Shown here: in pieces, positions 1 through 6,733 of the stretch
How positions within the stretch are numbered: the first letter of the stretch is position 1
Layout: each line of letters opens with the position of its first letter
DNA from: a virus
Virus record (IMG/VR): IMGVR_UViG_3300009124_000043
Location: 1-35,803 of that record
DNA: 35,803 bases
Reading direction: 5' to 3' (one strand)
Translations under genes and position numbers: made by a program
The notes under the pieces: model-generated
Databases searched by the model: none
Told to the model about the DNA's origin: nothing
The model's input: only the letters and a program-made list of their open reading frames with translations

Positions 1-111
1 GGAAGATATGCTGGAAATAGGTTCAAAGTGGAAGGTCTTGAGGTTCGTATTATAAATGACGATAATATTATCGCAACGATTCTTGACCCAAAAGACATTT
101 CTTATGTATAA
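1..111 (+). CDS. C-terminal end of an upstream head-region protein (partial)
   Basis: Reading frame 1 is open from the window edge to a TAA at 109-111 and gives the last 36 residues of a protein ending in DPKDISYV. The tail is a mix of hydrophobic and charged residues with no motif I recognise. It sits 20 bp before the scaffold-like gene. In phages of this layout the gene before the scaffold is usually the portal or a small head protein, so a portal end is possible, but the fragment is too short to decide. Confidence 0.6.
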   Translation, partial: GRYAGNRFKVEGLEVRIINDDNIIATILDPKDISYV

Positions 112-131
112 GGTAATGGAGAGCAAGGAAA

Positions 132-1079
132 ATGGCTATGGCTGAAGACATTCGTGAAGACGAAGACATCGAAGAAGCTACGTCTGTTGATTTTGATGAC
201 GACGATCAAGACGTTGAAATTGAAATGTCTTCGGACGAAGAAGAAGAAACCCGAACAAATGTTCGTAAAGATTCTTCAGGAGACGAAGAGCTAGATAGCT
301 ACAGTGAATCTGTTCAGCGTCGAATCAATCAACTAACGGCAAAACGTAAGCAGGCAGCAGAGGAAGCTCAAGCTGCTGTTCAGTACGCCCAGCAAGTGCA
401 AGCTGAAAATCAGCAAATGCGGCAGCGTTTGCAGCAATTAAACGGTGCATACAACAATGAAGCGGAAAGCCGTCTAAACGCTCAAGAATATCAAGCCACT
501 CGCGCTTTGCAGGAAGCAAATGAAGCTGGCGATTATGAAAAAGTCGCAAAGGCACAGCAGGCACTAGCTAAAATTGCTATGGCAAAAGAAAAAGTTAGTG
601 AGCAAAAAGCAAGAATTGCGCGTCAAAATCAAGAGCAGGAAGCTCAACAAACGCAGCAAGCTCAAGCCCCGCAACAACAATATGTTCAACCGCCACAACA
701 GCAGCCACAGCGTGATCCCAAGCTGGAAAGGTGGATGGAAAAGAATCAATGGTTTGGGTCAGATAGAATCATGACCCGCGCTGCTCAAGCAATTCATGAG
801 CAACTCGTATTAGAGGAAGATTACGATCCTACAAGCGACGATTACTACAAAGAAATCGACTCTCGTATGCGTAGGGAAATGCCTCATAAGTTTAAGGATA
901 AACGGTCCAACGCCCAGACCGTTGCTCCTGCGTCTGGTAACGGACGGTCTGTAAAGTCAGGGCGGAAAAAGTCGGTGGAACTTACACCCGGTCAAGTGGC
1001 GTTTGCCAAAAAAATGCGCATCCCTCTGGAAAGATATGCGAAAGAAGTCGCTCGTTTAGAGCAAAACAGGAGAGATTGA
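132..1079 (+). CDS. Scaffold-like head assembly protein
   Basis: The 315-residue product is very acidic for its first 55 residues. A long helical, glutamine-rich region with coiled-coil character follows (about 58-190), then a Pro/Gln stretch and a basic C-terminus. The end contains LTPGQVAFAKKMRIPLERYA, a motif I associate with proteins encoded just before phage capsid genes. Acidic, helical, low-complexity composition and the position two genes before the decoration and capsid genes fit a scaffolding protein that shapes the procapsid and leaves before DNA packaging. A GGAG at 118-121 supports the ATG at 132; a second ATG at 138 could also serve. The role is inferred from composition and order, not from a certain family match. 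Confidence 0.65.
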   Translation: MAMAEDIREDEDIEEATSVDFDDDDQDVEIEMSSDEEEETRTNVRKDSSGDEELDSYSESVQRRINQLTAKRKQAAEEAQAAVQYAQQVQAENQQMRQRLQQLNGAYNNEAESRLNAQEYQATRALQEANEAGDYEKVAKAQQALAKIAMAKEKVSEQKARIARQNQEQEAQQTQQAQAPQQQYVQPPQQQPQRDPKLERWMEKNQWFGSDRIMTRAAQAIHEQLVLEEDYDPTSDDYYKEIDSRMRREMPHKFKDKRSNAQTVAPASGNGRSVKSGRKKSVELTPGQVAFAKKMRIPLERYAKEVARLEQNRRD

Positions 1080-1080
1080 T

Positions 1081-1539
1081 ATGGCTGACAGGACATCACG
1101 CGAAGTACAATCGCGGGAGCGCACAGAGCGCAAAATGGAATGGCGTCCCGGTACAGCCTTAGACGCTCCTGAACCTCCCATTGGATATGTTCATCGTTGG
1201 ATTCGTGAATCTGTGATGGAGTTCGATGATAAAACTAACGTTTTTAAGAAACGGCAAGAAGGCTGGGACCTCGTTCGCGCAGAGGATTACCCAGATTGGA
1301 TTGGACCTGTAGTAGACGAGGGTCGTAACGCTGGTGTCATTGGCAACGGCGGTCTTGTTCTCGCACGAATGCCCGTCGAAATGGTTGAGCAGCGGAAGAA
1401 TCACTATAAAGGTGTGACTAAAAATCAAATGGACGCAGTGGACAATGACTGGATGCAAGAAAACAATCCAGCCATGCCGAAACTTGCTCCGCAACGTAAA
1501 TCTTCTGTCTCGTTCGGCTCTAGTCGAAAAGGCGGATAA
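1081..1539 (+). CDS. Conserved-looking head-region protein of unknown function
   Basis: This 152-residue protein begins one base after the scaffold stop. It is rich in charged residues and tryptophan, with a central stretch, GRNAGVIGNGGLVLARMPVE, that looks structured, and a basic Ser/Gly tail. I recognise no domain or active site. Its place between scaffold and decoration genes in a tightly packed head operon suggests a minor head or assembly protein. Similar proteins appear in marine phages in the same place, as far as I remember. No membrane segment or signal peptide is visible. Confidence 0.6.
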   Translation: MADRTSREVQSRERTERKMEWRPGTALDAPEPPIGYVHRWIRESVMEFDDKTNVFKKRQEGWDLVRAEDYPDWIGPVVDEGRNAGVIGNGGLVLARMPVEMVEQRKNHYKGVTKNQMDAVDNDWMQENNPAMPKLAPQRKSSVSFGSSRKGG

Positions 1540-1556
1540 ATTGAAGGATAAAGAAA

Positions 1557-2135
1557 ATGGCTAATCAAGATGCCTCTTTTGGCCTTCGTCCAGTTCGTAC
1601 AAGCATTAGCTCACAACAGCAAAACCGTTATCGGATTGCTTCAGGCTATGCTACCGCTATTTTCCAAGGCGACCTTGTTGCTATGGTAACTGGTGGTGGT
1701 ATTGAGCGTGTTGCCGCAGGAGGATCAGGTTTGATCCTTGGTGTGTTCAACGGTTGCTTCTATACCGATCCAACAACTGGCAAGCCAACTTTTTCAAACA
1801 GCTACCCCGGTAGCGTTTCAGCATCTGACATCATAGCAAACGTTATTGATGATCCGGGTGCAACATTCGAAGTACAAGCAAACGCTGCATTCCCTGTAGC
1901 TGACCTAGCAGGTAACTTCGACATCGTAGACCAATCACCAGTTGGCGATACCACATCAGGTATCTCTCGCTTGGAATTGGCTGTATCAACTGGCGCGACA
2001 ACAGCAACATTGCCGTTGAAAGCCATTGATATTTCTCAAGACCCTGAGAACAGCGATGTATCAGCCGCGAACACAAACGTGATCGTAAAAATCAACAACC
2101 ACCTGTTCAGCGGTGGAACCGCTGGCTTGGCATAA
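1557..2135 (+). CDS. Head decoration (cement) protein-like
   Basis: The 192-residue product starts MANQDASFGLRPVRTSISS and is dominated by Gly, Ala, Ser, Thr and Val, with an expected beta-rich fold. Small beta proteins of this type, encoded directly before the major capsid gene, commonly stabilise the capsid surface in marine phages. There is no lysine-rich, acidic or membrane segment. A purine-rich AAGGA lies a few bases before the ATG. The decoration role is an inference from composition and the adjacent capsid gene; a minor structural protein is the alternative. Confidence 0.65.
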   Translation: MANQDASFGLRPVRTSISSQQQNRYRIASGYATAIFQGDLVAMVTGGGIERVAAGGSGLILGVFNGCFYTDPTTGKPTFSNSYPGSVSASDIIANVIDDPGATFEVQANAAFPVADLAGNFDIVDQSPVGDTTSGISRLELAVSTGATTATLPLKAIDISQDPENSDVSAANTNVIVKINNHLFSGGTAGLA

Positions 2136-2147
2136 GGAGATTGAGTT

Positions 2148-3056
2148 ATGGCTATTTCACGCTCCCAACTCGTCAAAGAACTTGAGCCGGGCCTGAACGC
2201 TCTATTCGGTATGGAATATGACCGCTATGAGAATCAGCATGCAGAAATCTTCGATACGGAAACATCAGACCGTGCATTCGAAGAGGAGGTCATGCTGGTC
2301 GGATTTGGGAATGCTCCCACAAAATCCGAAGGTTCTGGCGTTGAGTTCGACAATGCAAATGAAGCATACACTGCTCGTTATACACACGAAACAGTGGCAC
2401 TTGCATTCGCATTGACTGAAGAAGCAATCGAAGACAACCTGTATGATCGTCTTGGTGCGCGTTATACGAAGGCGCTTGCGCGTTCTATGGCTCACACTAA
2501 GCAGGTCAAAGCGGCTGCTGTTCTTAACAATGCGTTTGACAGCAACTTTGCAGGTGGCGATGGTAAAGAGCTTTGTGCGACTGATCACCCTCTCGCGGGT
2601 GGTGGTACATTCCGCAACGAGCCGTCAACAGCAGCAGACTTGAACGAAACTTCGCTTGAGAACGCTTTGATTGACATCTCTACCTTCGTTGATGAACGCA
2701 ACATGATCATTGCTCTACGTGGCACCAAGTTGATCATTCCACCACAACTGCAATTCGTTGCAGACCGCTTGTTGGAATCGACTCTTCGTGTTGGCACAGC
2801 AGACAATGATGTGAACGCGATTCGTAACATGGGTATGCTTCCAGAGGGTTACACTGTTAACCACTTCTTGACAGACCCAGATGCGTTCTTCATCAAAACT
2901 GATGCGCCTAACGGATTTAAGCACTTTGAGCGTTCTGCAATGAGAACGAACATGGAAGCTGACTTCGACACAGGCAACATGCGCTTTAAGGCTCGTGAAC
3001 GCTATAGCTTCGGCTTTAGTGATCCACGCGCAGTATTCGGTTCCCCCGGAGCCTAA
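2148..3056 (+). CDS. Major capsid protein
   Basis: At 302 residues the length suits an HK97-fold coat protein. The N-terminal helix (about 5-20), the stretch YTHETVALAFALTEEAIEDN near residues 78-97 and the following helix with LGARYTKALARSMAHTK are typical of the Mu gpT-like / HK97-fold coat family found in marine phages. It begins 12 bp after the decoration-like gene with GGAG before the ATG. A strong terminator follows the gene, as expected for the most highly expressed head gene. There is no separate protease or prodomain visible. The family name is from memory, but the capsid assignment is well supported by motif and order. Confidence 0.88.
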   Translation: MAISRSQLVKELEPGLNALFGMEYDRYENQHAEIFDTETSDRAFEEEVMLVGFGNAPTKSEGSGVEFDNANEAYTARYTHETVALAFALTEEAIEDNLYDRLGARYTKALARSMAHTKQVKAAAVLNNAFDSNFAGGDGKELCATDHPLAGGGTFRNEPSTAADLNETSLENALIDISTFVDERNMIIALRGTKLIIPPQLQFVADRLLESTLRVGTADNDVNAIRNMGMLPEGYTVNHFLTDPDAFFIKTDAPNGFKHFERSAMRTNMEADFDTGNMRFKARERYSFGFSDPRAVFGSPGA

Positions 3057-3070
3057 AGTGTGTTACAGTA

Positions 3071-3102
3071 AGGAGGACTGATGGTTTTTCATTAGTTCTC
3101 CT
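3071..3102 (+). other. Hairpin holding a Shine-Dalgarno site and a 4-codon ORF
   Basis: AGGAGGACU at 3071-3079 pairs with AGUUCUCCU at 3094-3102. The inner GAUG/CAUU pairs extend this to 13 continuous base pairs, with G-U pairs, around a GUUUUU loop. The left arm contains a strong ribosome site and an ATG at 3081 that opens M-V-F-H before TAG at 3093-3095. It may be a decayed start region or a transcript-end structure ahead of the terminator. Confidence 0.45.
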
Positions 3103-3115
3103 CCCTGTTTAACTT

Positions 3116-3145
3116 GGGGCAGCTTCGGTTGCCCCTTTCTTTTTG
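3116..3145 (+). terminator. Intrinsic terminator after the capsid gene
   Basis: GGGGCAGC (3116-3123) and GTTGCCCC (3128-3135) form an 8-bp stem with one G-U pair closed by a C(UUCG)G tetraloop, followed by TTTCTTTTTG. This is a textbook Rho-independent terminator. Confidence 0.9.
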
Positions 3146-3171
3146 TCTTAATTATGTTATTCTGATTTTAT
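3143..3171 (+). promoter_or_regulatory. Candidate sigma70-type promoter before the small virion genes
   Basis: TTGTCT (3143-3148), a 17-bp spacer and TTTTAT (3166-3171) lie directly after the terminator and about 50 bp before the next gene. The -35 keeps four of six consensus bases; the -10 is weaker. The position between terminator and gene is the main support. Confidence 0.35.
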
Positions 3172-3177
3172 CCCTGA

Positions 3178-3196
3178 CAGTCGCATGGTGCGGCTG
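3178..3196 (+). other. Short hairpin in the 5' leader of the next gene
   Basis: CAGTCGCA (3178-3185) pairs with TGCGGCTG (3189-3196) through eight base pairs with one G-U and a TGG loop. It ends 25 bases before the start codon of the small virion gene and would lie near the 5' end of a transcript from the candidate promoter, where it could protect the mRNA. The function is inferred. Confidence 0.4.
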
Positions 3197-3221
3197 ACAC
3201 TAGCCACGACAGGAGATACAC

Positions 3222-3437
3222 ATGGCTAACACAACTTTTAGCGGTCCAGTACGCTCAAAAGGCGGATTCAAGGAAATTGATGAAAACGCTACAACTGGTG
3301 CAATCACAGAGAACATTTCTATCACACACGATGGAACAAACAGCGTTGTGATTATCAAAGACCTACCAACTTCTGATCCATCTGTTGCAGGACAATTGTA
3401 CAGCAACTCAGGTGTCTTGACTGTCTCCGCAGGATAA
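3222..3437 (+). CDS. Small virion or head-fibre-like protein
   Basis: The 71-residue product ends in DLPTSDPSVAGQLYSNSGVL followed by a short TVSAG tail. This kind of ending (Asp/Pro-rich turn, GQLY or GALW, then VSAG) recurs in short marine phage structural proteins and at the ends of head-decoration proteins. It is beta-rich and has no hydrophobic segment. A good GGAG site sits 8-9 bases before the ATG. It is the first gene after the capsid terminator and starts a new run of virion genes. The exact role is unknown. Confidence 0.6.
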   Translation: MANTTFSGPVRSKGGFKEIDENATTGAITENISITHDGTNSVVIIKDLPTSDPSVAGQLYSNSGVLTVSAG

Positions 3438-3448
3438 GGAGATAGATC

Positions 3449-3853
3449 ATGGCTGACGCAGTAACGTCCCAAACACTTATCGACGGTGACAAAAAAGCTG
3501 TTATGAAGTTCACCAATATCTCTGACGGTACTGGTGAATCAGCAGTTGTTAAAGTTGATGTAAGTGCGTTAGCCGCCGATTCTCAAGGCCGCACATGTAC
3601 TGGTGTGGCTATTGAGCGTATTTGGTGGCAGTGTATTGGTATGAAAGTGCAAATCTTATGGGATGCAACTTCTGACCAATTTTGTATTGAGCTAGGTGAA
3701 AATCAAAGCGGCAATCATGATTATACTGTTTTTGGCGGTCTGACGAATAACGCAGGTGCTGGAAAAACAGGTGATGTTGCTTTTACCACTATAGGTCACA
3801 CAAGCGCGGATACTTATACAATTATTCTCTATATGAGAAAAGAGTATGGCTAA
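3449..3853 (+). CDS. Predicted virion protein, beta-rich
   Basis: The 134-residue product is beta-rich, with Thr/Gly/Asp-rich loops and a single pair of nearby Trp residues around IWWQCIGMK. No catalytic motif or membrane segment is seen. A GGAG site precedes the ATG, and the end overlaps the next gene by 8 bp, so the two are probably translated together. I recognise it only as a conserved type of marine phage structural gene. A capsid or head-surface protein is a reasonable guess. Confidence 0.6.
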   Translation: MADAVTSQTLIDGDKKAVMKFTNISDGTGESAVVKVDVSALAADSQGRTCTGVAIERIWWQCIGMKVQILWDATSDQFCIELGENQSGNHDYTVFGGLTNNAGAGKTGDVAFTTIGHTSADTYTIILYMRKEYG

Positions 3854-4649
3854 CTTTCGTTCCATAACGCAAGTTGGAACATCTGAGCCATTTGAGCTAC
3901 AGGTGGCCCGTGGTCAAATCACGGGTCATAAAACGACATTTAAGTTTGGTTACAACAACGATGTCGGAGACTCAAAAGAAACCATCTGGGAACAAGGTGG
4001 TTTGTATTCCTACCCCCCATCAGCCACGGTGATGACTATATCAAGCAGTTCGGCTAACGACACTGCCGCAGGTACTGGTGCAAGAACGGTTGAAGTTTTT
4101 GGCCTAGATGGTGACTACAACGAAATAAACGAAGTTGTCACGTTGAATGGGCAAACTGCTGTTAACACCACAAAATCTTACCTACGGATAAATCGCGGCA
4201 TTGTTCGTAGTGCGGGTAGTGGTGGCGCAAATGCTGGTATAATCTACGCTGGCACAGGAACAGTGACCACTGGAGTTCCTGCTAACATTTATCTTCTTAT
4301 TAATGGCGATGGTGATAATCAAACATTAATGGGTCTTTGGACAGTTCCCGCAGGATATACAGCCTTTCTTACAAAGATGGCTTTGTCCACAGGTACATCA
4401 ACTCAGACACCTGCTATTCTGAATGCGAGTCTTGTTGCTAGGCCATACGGAGAAGTCTTCCAGATAAAAGAAAGATTTACTCTTACAGATGGCGCACACG
4501 AGCAATTTTACACTTTTCCATTAAGGTTCACAGAAAAAACAGACTTGGAGATGAGGGCGTTTTCTTCCTCTGGATCTGTTAACTTTGATGTTTCTGCGTC
4601 AATGGAGTTTGTCTATATAGAAAACGAGGATTGGACAAATGGCTCGTAA
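3846..4649 (+). CDS. Predicted virion structural protein
   Basis: The 267-residue product is rich in Gly, Thr, Ser and aromatic residues, with a central beta-rich region and the stretch LWTVPAGYTAFLTKMALSTG near residues 165-184. That pattern is familiar from marine phage structural proteins with a jelly-roll-like fold. No enzyme motif is visible. The start overlaps the preceding gene by 8 bp and the end overlaps the following basic-protein gene by 11 bp, placing it in the same coupled operon. It may decorate the head or form part of a neck. I hold the structural call as likely and the position in the virion as unknown. Confidence 0.6.
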   Translation: MANFRSITQVGTSEPFELQVARGQITGHKTTFKFGYNNDVGDSKETIWEQGGLYSYPPSATVMTISSSSANDTAAGTGARTVEVFGLDGDYNEINEVVTLNGQTAVNTTKSYLRINRGIVRSAGSGGANAGIIYAGTGTVTTGVPANIYLLINGDGDNQTLMGLWTVPAGYTAFLTKMALSTGTSTQTPAILNASLVARPYGEVFQIKERFTLTDGAHEQFYTFPLRFTEKTDLEMRAFSSSGSVNFDVSASMEFVYIENEDWTNGS

Positions 4650-4932
4650 AAAAGAAAATCCAATACGCAAAACCACTGGTAAAGGCGGTAATTATCGCAA
4701 AACTAAAGCTGGTGCAGGAATGACCAAAAAGGGTGTTGCCGCGTATCGTAAAGCAAATCCCGGCTCTAAACTTAAAACCGCAGTTACAGGAAAAGTTAAG
4801 CCCGGTAGTAAAGACGCTAAACGGCGCAAGTCATTCTGTGCGCGTTCTGCGGGCCAAATGAAAAAGTTCCCAAAGGCGGCAAAAGATCCTAATTCAAGGT
4901 TGCGCCAAGCTCGTAAGCGTTGGAAATGCTAA
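4639..4932 (+). CDS. Lys/Arg-rich small protein (DUF6321-like)
   Basis: The 97-residue product is strongly basic from end to end, with motifs such as GAGMTKKGVAAYRKANPGSK and KSFCARSAGQMKKFPKAAKD. From memory this is the DUF6321 type seen in cyanophages and other marine phages; I could not check it. It contains two cysteines (in FCAR and at the very end) and no hydrophobic core segment. The charge suggests binding to DNA or RNA, perhaps as packaged virion protein, but that is inference. It overlaps its neighbours on both sides, by 11 bp upstream and by the single base of a TAATG junction downstream. Confidence 0.75.
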   Translation: MARKKENPIRKTTGKGGNYRKTKAGAGMTKKGVAAYRKANPGSKLKTAVTGKVKPGSKDAKRRKSFCARSAGQMKKFPKAAKDPNSRLRQARKRWKC

Positions 4933-5150
4933 TGGCTGATAAAACTGTTCACGATTTGGAGTTGGAGCTAGTGAAGTTTCAGACACAACAAGATCATTTA
5001 GTGGAAAGCGTTGATAAGCTGAAAGATGACATGAAAGAAGTCAAGATCACTTTGTTTCAAGCAAAGTGGATGATTATTGGCGCTCTGCTTGTAGCTGGTT
5101 TAATGAACAGTGACACGCTTATGGAATCTATAATAGGGCTTGCTAAGTAA
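4932..5150 (+). CDS. Coiled-coil plus single membrane helix protein, XhlA-like topology
   Basis: From the ATG in the TAATG junction at 4932 the product has 72 residues. Residues 6-40 form an amphipathic helix with heptad-like leucines and lysines (LELELVKFQTQQDHLVESVD). One membrane segment, WMIIGALLVAGLMN, follows at about 46-60. This order resembles XhlA-type haemolysin or holin-accessory proteins, but the sequence is too short for certainty. A TTG at 4920 in the same frame would add four residues; the TAATG start is preferred because the next gene uses the same junction. It lies far from the lysis cassette, so a virion membrane-contact role is also possible. Confidence 0.6.
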   Translation: MADKTVHDLELELVKFQTQQDHLVESVDKLKDDMKEVKITLFQAKWMIIGALLVAGLMNSDTLMESIIGLAK

Positions 5151-5317
5151 TGGCGATAGGTCGTTCGCAAATGGCGCAGCAAGTGATGAAACCGCCTATG
5201 AAGAGGAAGAAAAATGCCAAAAGACGCATGTTATCGAAAGGTAAAAGCAAGGTACAAAGTTTTCCCAAGCGCATACGCAAGCGGAGCAATAGCAAAGTGT
5301 CGAAAAGTGGGCGCTAG
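5150..5317 (+). CDS. 55-residue basic protein overlapping the next gene
   Basis: The ATG is part of a TAATG junction with the preceding gene, the same coupling used at 4932 and 5492. The frame runs 55 codons to TAG at 5315-5317. The product starts MAIGRSQMAQQVMKPPMKRK and becomes almost pure Lys/Arg/Ser. Only the first 20 or so residues look like a constrained protein. After position 5214 it overlaps the next gene in another frame for 104 bp. Removing one A from the run at 5210-5214 would fuse this start to the following protein, so the gene may be the broken or frameshifted N-terminus of that protein. I regard it as translated but of uncertain extent. Confidence 0.45.
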   Translation: MAIGRSQMAQQVMKPPMKRKKNAKRRMLSKGKSKVQSFPKRIRKRSNSKVSKSGR

Positions 5318-5492
5318 TAATTGGGGAAATAGTAAGAAAAAGCCTGTAAAAAAGGCTATGGGTGGTGTTATTGAGCCATCAAACGAGTATCGCAAACGTC
5401 CAGTTCGCCGCATGATTGGAGGCGGTGAAGTTATTGCAAACGGTTGTGGCAAAGTTATGTCTAATCGCCGCAAAGTAACGAAGAAAAGCTAA
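5214..5492 (+). CDS. Basic small protein with CYRKVKARYKVFPSAYASG motif
   Basis: The 92-residue product begins MPKDACYRKVKARYKVFPSA and continues with YASGAIAKCRKVGASNWGNS, a motif widely seen in marine and T4-like phage small proteins of unknown role. The rest is Lys/Arg-rich with a Gly/Val patch (MGGVIEP, MIGGGEVIANGCG). It has a purine-rich AGAGGAAG just before the ATG, inside the overlapping upstream frame. It ends on a TAATG junction with the next basic gene. Cysteine spacing (C6, C28) might bind metal, but this is speculative. It could be a nucleic-acid-binding virion protein. Confidence 0.7.
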   Translation: MPKDACYRKVKARYKVFPSAYASGAIAKCRKVGASNWGNSKKKPVKKAMGGVIEPSNEYRKRPVRRMIGGGEVIANGCGKVMSNRRKVTKKS

Positions 5493-5770
5493 TGGCTGTA
5501 CGGAAGACAAAAAAGGGTGCTGCACTTAAACGCTGGTTCAAGGAAGACTGGAAGGATGTTCGCACGGGCAAGGCGTGTGGGCGTCAAAAGGGTGAGAAGC
5601 GCGGAACTCCATATTGCAGGCCAACTAAGCGTGTAAGCTCAAAAACTCCAAAAACAGCTTCAGAGATGACATCAAGCGAAAAGCGTAGTAGAATATCTCA
5701 AAAGAAACGTCTTGGTCAGCCTGCTGGCAAACCGAAGCGCGTTAAATCGCTTAAAAGGAATAAGAAATGA
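5492..5770 (+). CDS. Basic small protein (DUF5872-like)
   Basis: The 92-residue product is highly basic and carries WFKEDWKDVRTGKACGRQKG and the stretch PYCRPTKRVSSKTPKTASEM. From memory this matches the DUF5872 family of phage and giant-virus small proteins; I could not verify the number. It begins in a TAATG junction and ends in an ATGA junction with the adaptor gene, so it belongs to the same coupled chain. The two cysteines in ACG and YCR are the only obvious metal-binding candidates. The function is unknown; nucleic acid binding is suggested by charge alone. Confidence 0.7.
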   Translation: MAVRKTKKGAALKRWFKEDWKDVRTGKACGRQKGEKRGTPYCRPTKRVSSKTPKTASEMTSSEKRSRISQKKRLGQPAGKPKRVKSLKRNKK

Positions 5771-6435
5771 CCGTATCAGGCTCAACAGACTTTGAATTAG
5801 ATGTAGCAGACTACATCGAAGAGGCTTTTGAGCGTTGTGGTTTAGAGGTCCGCACTGGTTATGACCTGAAAACCGCAAAAAGATCCATGAATTTAATGTT
5901 TGCTGATTGGGCAAATCGCGGTTTAAATCAATGGACGATTGAGCAAAGATCCTTCACGGTTACATCCAATGATGGCGATTATGATCTTGGCACTGATGTA
6001 ATAGACGTTCTTTCACTTGTTGTGCGCCGTGATGGAACCGATTATGCACTAGACCGTATTGGTCGTGATGCATATTTAAATATTCCTACAAAAACCACTC
6101 AAGGACGCCCAACTCAATATTTTGTAGATCGTCAAATCACGCCTGTGTTAAAAATGTGGCCTTTGCCAGACAATAGTACAGATGTTGTGCTGTATGATGC
6201 CTTAACGCGACTTGATGACGCAGATACATATACCAACACTCTTGGCGTTCCGTTTCGATTTTACCCCGCACTTGCCGCAGGTTTGGCTTACTATATCAGC
6301 GTAAAACGTGCGCCTGACCGTATGCAAATGCTTAAATCTCTCTATGAAGAAGAGTTGAACCGTGCAATGGATGAGGACCGTGATCGCGCTTCTTTCCATG
6401 TCGCTCCATATTTAAGAGGCTATCGTTATGTCTAA
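5767..6435 (+). CDS. Head-tail adaptor, P22 gp4-like
   Basis: The 222-residue product has an N-terminal helical part (VADYIEEAFERCGLEVRTGY, then LKTAKRSMNLMFADWANRGL), a beta-rich middle (about 58-140) and a helical C-terminal part (AGLAYYISVKRAPDRMQMLK). This helix-sheet-helix order and the motif NRGLNQWT are typical of P22 gp4-like connector proteins that join the portal to the tail and close the head after packaging. It overlaps both neighbours by 4-8 bp. The connector assignment is strong; which ring it forms is less certain because a second adaptor-like protein is encoded at 6730. Confidence 0.75.
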   Translation: MTVSGSTDFELDVADYIEEAFERCGLEVRTGYDLKTAKRSMNLMFADWANRGLNQWTIEQRSFTVTSNDGDYDLGTDVIDVLSLVVRRDGTDYALDRIGRDAYLNIPTKTTQGRPTQYFVDRQITPVLKMWPLPDNSTDVVLYDALTRLDDADTYTNTLGVPFRFYPALAAGLAYYISVKRAPDRMQMLKSLYEEELNRAMDEDRDRASFHVAPYLRGYRYV

Positions 6436-6733
6436 GTACGCCACAGGGAAGTGGGCATACGGCATTTCAGACCGATCAGGGTTTCGCTACCGTTTGCATG
6501 ACATGCGAAAGGAGTGGAATGGTCTTTTGGTGGGCAAAGACGAGTGGGAAGAAAAACATCCCCAGTTAGAGCCTCTTAGAGTGCGTCCAGACCCACAGGC
6601 ACTACGAAACCCGCGCCCCGATCCAGAAGCTGGCGCAGTTTCTGTAAGCGTTGGTGATAATATATTTCCTACCCCGCAGAATAAGATGAACACCATCGGT
6701 TATGTGGGTCAAGTTACGGTGGTGATTTCATGA
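6428..6733 (+). CDS. Conserved small connector-region protein
   Basis: The 101-residue product starts with GKWAYGISDRSGFRYRLHDM and contains MRKEWNGLLVGKDEWEEKHP, a pattern I recall from many marine phage neck regions. A Pro/Arg-rich middle (about 50-75) probably forms an extended linker, and the C-terminus is a short hydrophobic beta segment (YVGQVTVVIS). It lies between two adaptor-like genes and overlaps both, so a neck or tail-adaptor partner is likely. No catalytic residues are apparent. Confidence 0.65.
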   Translation: MSKYATGKWAYGISDRSGFRYRLHDMRKEWNGLLVGKDEWEEKHPQLEPLRVRPDPQALRNPRPDPEAGAVSVSVGDNIFPTPQNKMNTIGYVGQVTVVIS

